Shown piece after piece: positions 29,084-32,129 of a stretch of 32,129 nucleotides of DNA. The DNA is taken from the IMG/VR virus record IMGVR_UViG_3300046698_000051, positions 1 to 32,129 of that record. One strand, 5' to 3'. A program made the translations under genes and the position numbers. Within the stretch, counting starts at the first letter, position 1; the number at the start of each line of letters is the position of its first letter. The notes below the pieces were generated by a model that made no database searches, was not told the origin of the DNA, and saw only the letters and a list, made by a program, of their open reading frames with translations. This DNA is from a virus.

Positions 29084-30136
29084 CTATGTGTGCCAGCCGC
29101 CAAGAGTGCCCGTCACGCCGAACACACTGTCATTGGGCAGGACGTTGGTGATGCTGGGCACGTGGCCCATTCCAACGCCGTTCACGGCGGCCGAGGGGCT
29201 GGCGAGGACAGGCCAAACGGCAGGGGCCAGAATGATCGTCGTGCCCGTGGACTGATTGATGCTGAACGTCCCCGTCACGCTGACAGCGGGCAGGGCGTAT
29301 AGATTAATCGTCGCCGGGGTGGTCTGTGGCTCGGACGATGTGGAAACAACCGTACCTGTACCGACACTATTCCACCAGGCCTCATCAACAGGCGGGCTGC
29401 TGGACGATTGGCCATAGAAGACGGTGAATGGGGACACTAAATACCCTATGTACCAGACGGTCGACCACCAGATGAATAAGTTCGTGCCCGCCATCTGATA
29501 GTAGGCCTTGCTGGCCATGACACCGACATATGTGTATGTCCCGTTGCACACCGCCCCCGCCCCCGTTGCCCCGCTCACCACGATGTTCGCCGACAGTGCC
29601 GACAGCGTGATGTTGCCGAAGATGAGCGACTGCCCCGCCGCCGGTGCCGCGATGGTGATCCCGCTGGATGACGGGCTGGTGATCGTGATGTTCCCGCCCG
29701 CGTTCCCGCCGTTGACGAGCCAGCCAGCCGCAATACTCGTATTCGCAAAGCCCGTGATGTTGATGTCGCCAGCGCAGAGGAATAGGGCGGAAGCTCCCAC
29801 AAACCCAGCCGAGTTGTCTGGGCAGTTGAACGTCACGCCAGCCGCTACGGAACCTACGCTGATTGCCGTGCCCGTCTTGGAACTGTCGATCACGGAGACC
29901 GTGCCACCAGCCACATTTGCCAGTGTCAATCCCCCAGACACGCCGGAAATGTCCGCCGTGTTGTAGTACGTCGCCGTATCCCAATAGACCGTGTCGATAG
30001 GGACCGGCAGCCCGCCCGAAACTGCGATAGGCGTCCCATGGCCCGTATCGGTGAACCAGTACGTGTAGGTCGTACCGTTATTGGCACCCACCGCTACAGC
30101 CAGGTGCGTGTTGTTGTAGAAGTGCATCGACCGCAT
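29084..30136 (-). CDS. fibre-like structural protein
   Basis: The 350-residue protein starts MRSMHFYNNTHLAVAVG and overlaps the previous stop as TAATG (an ATG three codons later is also possible). It is rich in Gly, Thr, Ser, Val and Ala, with alternating beta segments (GNITITSPSSSGITIAAP, FGNITLSALSANIVV) suggestive of a beta-solenoid or fibre stalk. It ends with an ITNVLPNDSVFGVTGTLGG motif, a short end module I have seen in metagenomic phage and planctomycete-type proteins. Probable tail or head appendage; the receptor is unknown. Confidence 0.65.
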   Translation of the reverse strand: MRSMHFYNNTHLAVAVGANNGTTYTYWFTDTGHGTPIAVSGGLPVPIDTVYWDTATYYNTADISGVSGGLTLANVAGGTVSVIDSSKTGTAISVGSVAAGVTFNCPDNSAGFVGASALFLCAGDINITGFANTSIAAGWLVNGGNAGGNITITSPSSSGITIAAPAAGQSLIFGNITLSALSANIVVSGATGAGAVCNGTYTYVGVMASKAYYQMAGTNLFIWWSTVWYIGYLVSPFTVFYGQSSSSPPVDEAWWNSVGTGTVVSTSSEPQTTPATINLYALPAVSVTGTFSINQSTGTTIILAPAVWPVLASPSAAVNGVGMGHVPSITNVLPNDSVFGVTGTLGGWHT

Positions 30137-30375
30137 TATGCACCGCCCTTCGGCATGGCCTGGACGGCCGCGATAAGGGATCCGATTGCCGCCTGGTCAG
30201 CGGGCTGGAGCATCCCGATGATGTTGGTTGGCGATTGCAGCGTTGCCAGCAGTGCCGGGGCCATCTGTGCCGCCAGCTTGGCGACCAGGAATGTCTGGCG
30301 ATCCGTCGGGGCCGTCAACGACTCAAATGCCGTCTCGTCAGCGGGGGATAGGTTGATACTCACGGTGATGTTCAT
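30136..30375 (-). CDS. hypothetical 79-residue helical protein
   Basis: The start at 30375 (MNITVSINLSPADETAFESL) has SD TTGGAGAGTTGAAA; the longer frame lies inside the upstream gene. After a short beta strand the protein is helical and Ala/Leu-rich (LVAKLAAQMAPALLATLQ, then QAAIGSLIAAVQAMPKGG). It is translationally coupled to the fibre-like gene (TAATG). It may be a chaperone or a small structural partner of that protein; no family recognised. Confidence 0.7.
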   Translation of the reverse strand: MNITVSINLSPADETAFESLTAPTDRQTFLVAKLAAQMAPALLATLQSPTNIIGMLQPADQAAIGSLIAAVQAMPKGGA

Positions 30376-30508
30376 TTTCAACTCTCCAAACTGTCGTAGG
30401 GTATCTTCCTGCGGCCACAAGCGATTCAGACCAATCCAAAAACGCAAGCGATTCTGGAGCGGGCGGCGGTTGCACAACATGATTATTGCCATCGAATGTG
30501 ATCTGCAT
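30338..30508 (-). CDS. hypothetical 56-residue protein
   Basis: ATG 30508 overlaps the previous stop as TAATG, with GGGAGGCGACAATATA before it. The peptide starts MQITFDGNNHVVQPPPAPES and contains LAFLDWSESLVAAGRYPTTV. It has a mixed beta/Pro-rich start and a single helix, and it overlaps the next gene by 38 bases. It is probably translated, because of the start/stop overlap and SD. Function unknown. Confidence 0.65.
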   Translation of the reverse strand: MQITFDGNNHVVQPPPAPESLAFLDWSESLVAAGRYPTTVWRVENEHHREYQPIPR

Positions 30509-30876
30509 TATATTGTCGCCTCCCAATATGTCCCAAGCCATGTGAAGTATAAAAGCTGGCTGTTCGCGGCACAACTAACCGACGAAACCCCACTCGACGA
30601 GTAGTAGTAAATCAGGTTCCCGCTGCCAGCGGCCACGTTCACGGTCAGACCGTACGTCGCGTTGTTCCCCCAGAAGCCCACCCGATAACCCGTCCGCAAC
30701 CCGCTACCTAAAGGCAGCAGCGGCCCCAGCGCGCCACCCGCCGATTGATTGCTGAAAACATCCCCATCATTCGCCGATGTAAGCTGAAGCGAAGTCGTCA
30801 ACGCAACAATCGTCGAACCCTGCACGTTCCCGTTGGCGCCCGTGAGGGCAATGTTGCTCGGATGCGTTGGTTGCAT
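30508..30876 (-). CDS. beta-rich appendage-type protein, 122 residues
   Basis: The start at 30876 (MQPTHPSNIALTGANGNVQG) comes after SD GGAGAAAGGTTAAC and one base after the previous stop. The sequence shows repeated Gly/Ser/Thr strands (GSTIVALTTSLQLTSANDG, YGLTVNVAAGSGNLIYYYSS) and a TWLGTYWEATI end. This is typical of small baseplate/fibre-tip or head-fibre domains. Its neighbours are the other beta-rich genes of this cluster. The specific role is unknown. Confidence 0.7.
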   Translation of the reverse strand: MQPTHPSNIALTGANGNVQGSTIVALTTSLQLTSANDGDVFSNQSAGGALGPLLPLGSGLRTGYRVGFWGNNATYGLTVNVAAGSGNLIYYYSSSGVSSVSCAANSQLLYFTWLGTYWEATI

Positions 30877-30877
30877 G

Positions 30878-31204
30878 TTAACCTTTCTCCACAATCCAAA
30901 TCACAGATCCGTTGCCGAATAACAGCGACAACGACGACAACTTCGAGGACACGTCCGTCTGAGTATATGTGTCACCACTCAACACCGGGCTGCCGCTCGT
31001 CGCGCCTGCCGCCGCGTAATCCCAATTCACCAGTACCCCATTAGGCACGATGATATCAATCTGAATCGTCGACGACCCCAACGTCTTCCCCGCCGTCGCG
31101 TACAACTGAGACAACGTCCGGCTCGTCCCCGTGCCCGTCAAAGCCACCGGACCCGCCAACGTCGGTAAGCCCACCGGATAACCGTTCGAATCCTTCAACA
31201 TCAT
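30878..31204 (-). CDS. beta-rich small structural-type protein, 108 residues
   Basis: Starts MMLKDSNGYPVGLPTLAGPV, overlapping the previous stop as ATGA. It has a strand-rich pattern (SSTIQIDIIVPNGVLVNWD, LSLLFGNGSVIWIVEKG) and resembles the small single-domain proteins found near tail or capsid decoration genes. No motif identifies its function. It ends one base before the next gene. Confidence 0.7.
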   Translation of the reverse strand: MMLKDSNGYPVGLPTLAGPVALTGTGTSRTLSQLYATAGKTLGSSTIQIDIIVPNGVLVNWDYAAAGATSGSPVLSGDTYTQTDVSSKLSSLSLLFGNGSVIWIVEKG

Positions 31205-31386
31205 GGCGACACCCTTGCTTTCTCACTATAAGCCCCACAAGACGGATACCACGACGAAACAACACCACGGGTGCTGTCCTTCACGCAAAGACCAAAGCGA
31301 AACTTCTCACAAACACCACAACGATACTCAAAAAATACGTCGTGAGGACTCGAACCAGGAGACACCGTAGGCAATTCTTCTATCAT
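31201..31386 (-). CDS. Cys-rich mini-protein, putative zinc knuckle
   Basis: ATG 31386 has the near-perfect SD GGAGGTGATGGTAT and overlaps the previous stop as ATGA. The 61-residue protein contains CGVCEKFRFGLCVKD and a later SCGAY: four cysteines (CxxC, x7, C, then C) that could bind one zinc. Small proteins of this kind with a YRCGVCEKF-type start occur in phage head or tail clusters. Function unknown. Confidence 0.7.
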   Translation of the reverse strand: MIEELPTVSPGSSPHDVFFEYRCGVCEKFRFGLCVKDSTRGVVSSWYPSCGAYSEKARVSP

Positions 31387-32129
31387 ATACCATCACCTCC
31401 ATGCGTTGCCCCGGACGTATATCCAGAAATGACGCCCGTCGTGGTTTCGCCCCGTGCCCCTTGGGGGGTAACGGGGGGTACCTTGGCGATTTTTCGTCGG
31501 TGGACGGGGTAGGAACGTCGGTGGACGGGGTAGGAACGGCCGTTGGAGGCGAGCCACGTGGCCGGTGCAGGCGTGGCGCCCGCAGGCGTGGCAGCCACTG
31601 GCGACGGCGGCACTGGCGGCATGGCCGCTGTAGTGTGCGCCTGGGCGACGACGCCATCGGGCGTTATGCCGTCGTCGCTAGTGGCTGCGGGCAGTGCGCC
31701 TCCGGCGGTGGTGTACTCCGGCAGGGCGGGTGCCGCGGGCGTGGCCGCAATGGGCGTAGATATGTTGCCATTGCAATTACTAACGGGTGTTGATACGTCT
31801 AGTAACTCGTCCGCCGTGAGCAATGGCGTTGCCGCCACGGGCGTTGCCGTCGGCGGCGTCGCCGCTATGACGGTACTGTCTACATGCGTCGGCGCATCGA
31901 CGCCGAGACCCAACACGCGAAGATCGTTGAGCCGTGCCGTCTCCGCGGCGACCACGGCGTCATAACGCGCCACCTGCGCGATGCCCACTGTGAGGTTGTC
32001 GGAGTATGCGGAGTACGTGCGGCCTATCGCCTCGAGATGTTTGTATGCGTCGGCCTCCCTGCCTGCCAGGACGCAGGCGACATGTCGCGCCCAGTGGCGC
32101 TGCCGCAATGACGGGATATCGGTAGGGCA
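31383..32129 (-). CDS. Pro/Ala/Thr-rich protein (5' end cut by window edge)
   Basis: The frame is open through base 32129, so the N-terminus lies outside; the first internal start, a TTG at 32108, is probably not real. The visible 248 residues begin with a compact helical part (RQRHWARHVACVLAGREADAY, then GRTYSAYSDN). After about residue 80 comes a long low-complexity region with many ATP, VAATP and PAP repeats, and a basic SYPVHRRSYPVHRR tandem motif near the end. It may be a structural protein with a flexible linker. No domain is recognised. Confidence 0.7.
   Translation of the reverse strand, partial: CPTDIPSLRQRHWARHVACVLAGREADAYKHLEAIGRTYSAYSDNLTVGIAQVARYDAVVAAETARLNDLRVLGLGVDAPTHVDSTVIAATPPTATPVAATPLLTADELLDVSTPVSNCNGNISTPIAATPAAPALPEYTTAGGALPAATSDDGITPDGVVAQAHTTAAMPPVPPSPVAATPAGATPAPATWLASNGRSYPVHRRSYPVHRRKIAKVPPVTPQGARGETTTGVISGYTSGATHGGDGI
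31495..31536. repeat. 21-bp tandem repeat, two copies
   Basis: cgtcggtggacggggtaggaa is present exactly twice (31495-31515 and 31516-31536). It encodes two copies of a seven-residue SYPVHRR-type unit and keeps the frame. Confidence 0.9.

Noticed and set aside
29084-32129. Diversity-generating retroelement near the fibre genes, expected in BPP-1-like phages
   Set aside because: I looked for a reverse transcriptase frame and template/variable repeats and found none in this window.
1-32129. CRISPR array or additional tRNA genes
   Set aside because: No regularly spaced repeats with unique spacers and no other cloverleaf with a TTCGA-type T arm were noticed by eye.

Overview
The window is one stretch of a tailed bacteriophage (podovirus-type) genome. 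Every gene I can support lies on the minus strand, so transcription runs from high to low coordinates. Genes are tightly packed, with many ATGA and TAATG stop/start overlaps and good Shine-Dalgarno (SD) sites. The order portal, scaffold, major capsid, tail adaptor, tail nozzle, acetyltransferase-like protein, three inner-core/ejection proteins is that of T7-like virions. The Bbp19-like protein and the capsid type recall phage BPP-1-like podoviruses rather than true Autographiviridae, and no phage RNA polymerase is visible. The terminase belongs to the lambda GpA type. The bacterial host cannot be named from the sequence; the base composition is GC-rich and starts are mostly SD-led ATG. The window is open at both ends: a gene is cut at each edge, and no integrase, repressor or DNA polymerase is seen.

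Layout in transcription order: (1) 32129-29084, a run of small overlapping genes, with a Pro/Ala/Thr-rich protein, a Cys-rich mini-protein, several beta-rich probable appendage proteins and a 350-residue fibre-like protein. (2) 29072-25217, an accessory and probable lysis region: small membrane proteins, two lipoproteins, two paralogous CxxCxGxG zinc-finger proteins, a papain-like peptidase and a two-TM holin candidate. A complete tmRNA (ssrA) gene lies in its middle at 27310-26999. (3) 25131-17020, packaging and head: GpA-like large terminase, a short Pro-rich protein, a 33-codon acidic ORF, a PurD-like ATP-grasp enzyme, portal, Bbp19-like protein, scaffold, major capsid and a probable decoration protein. 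(4) 16953-4867, tail and ejection: adaptor (gp11-like), nozzle (gp12-like) with a LamG-like insertion, GNAT (gp13-like), and gp14-, gp15- and gp16-like proteins. (5) 4784-1, after a sigma70-like promoter, a recombination/replication module: Cas4/RecB-type nuclease, Sak4-like ATPase, a putative SSB-like protein, a VRR-NUC nuclease, and an Ala/Trp-repeat protein running off the left edge.

The most striking item is the phage-borne tmRNA. It has a G3:U70 alanine identity pair, a canonical T arm, the conserved GGATTCGAC block and a readable tag, (A)ANTYRKAA-stop, whose stop codon sits in a hairpin loop. It is embedded in a rearranged duplication of a zinc-finger plus lipoprotein cassette. A 29-codon chimeric ORF there fuses the start of one lipoprotein to the end of another. 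Other unusual points are the ATP-grasp enzyme translationally coupled to a 33-codon acidic ORF inside the head module, and the LamG-like domain inserted between the two conserved halves of the nozzle.
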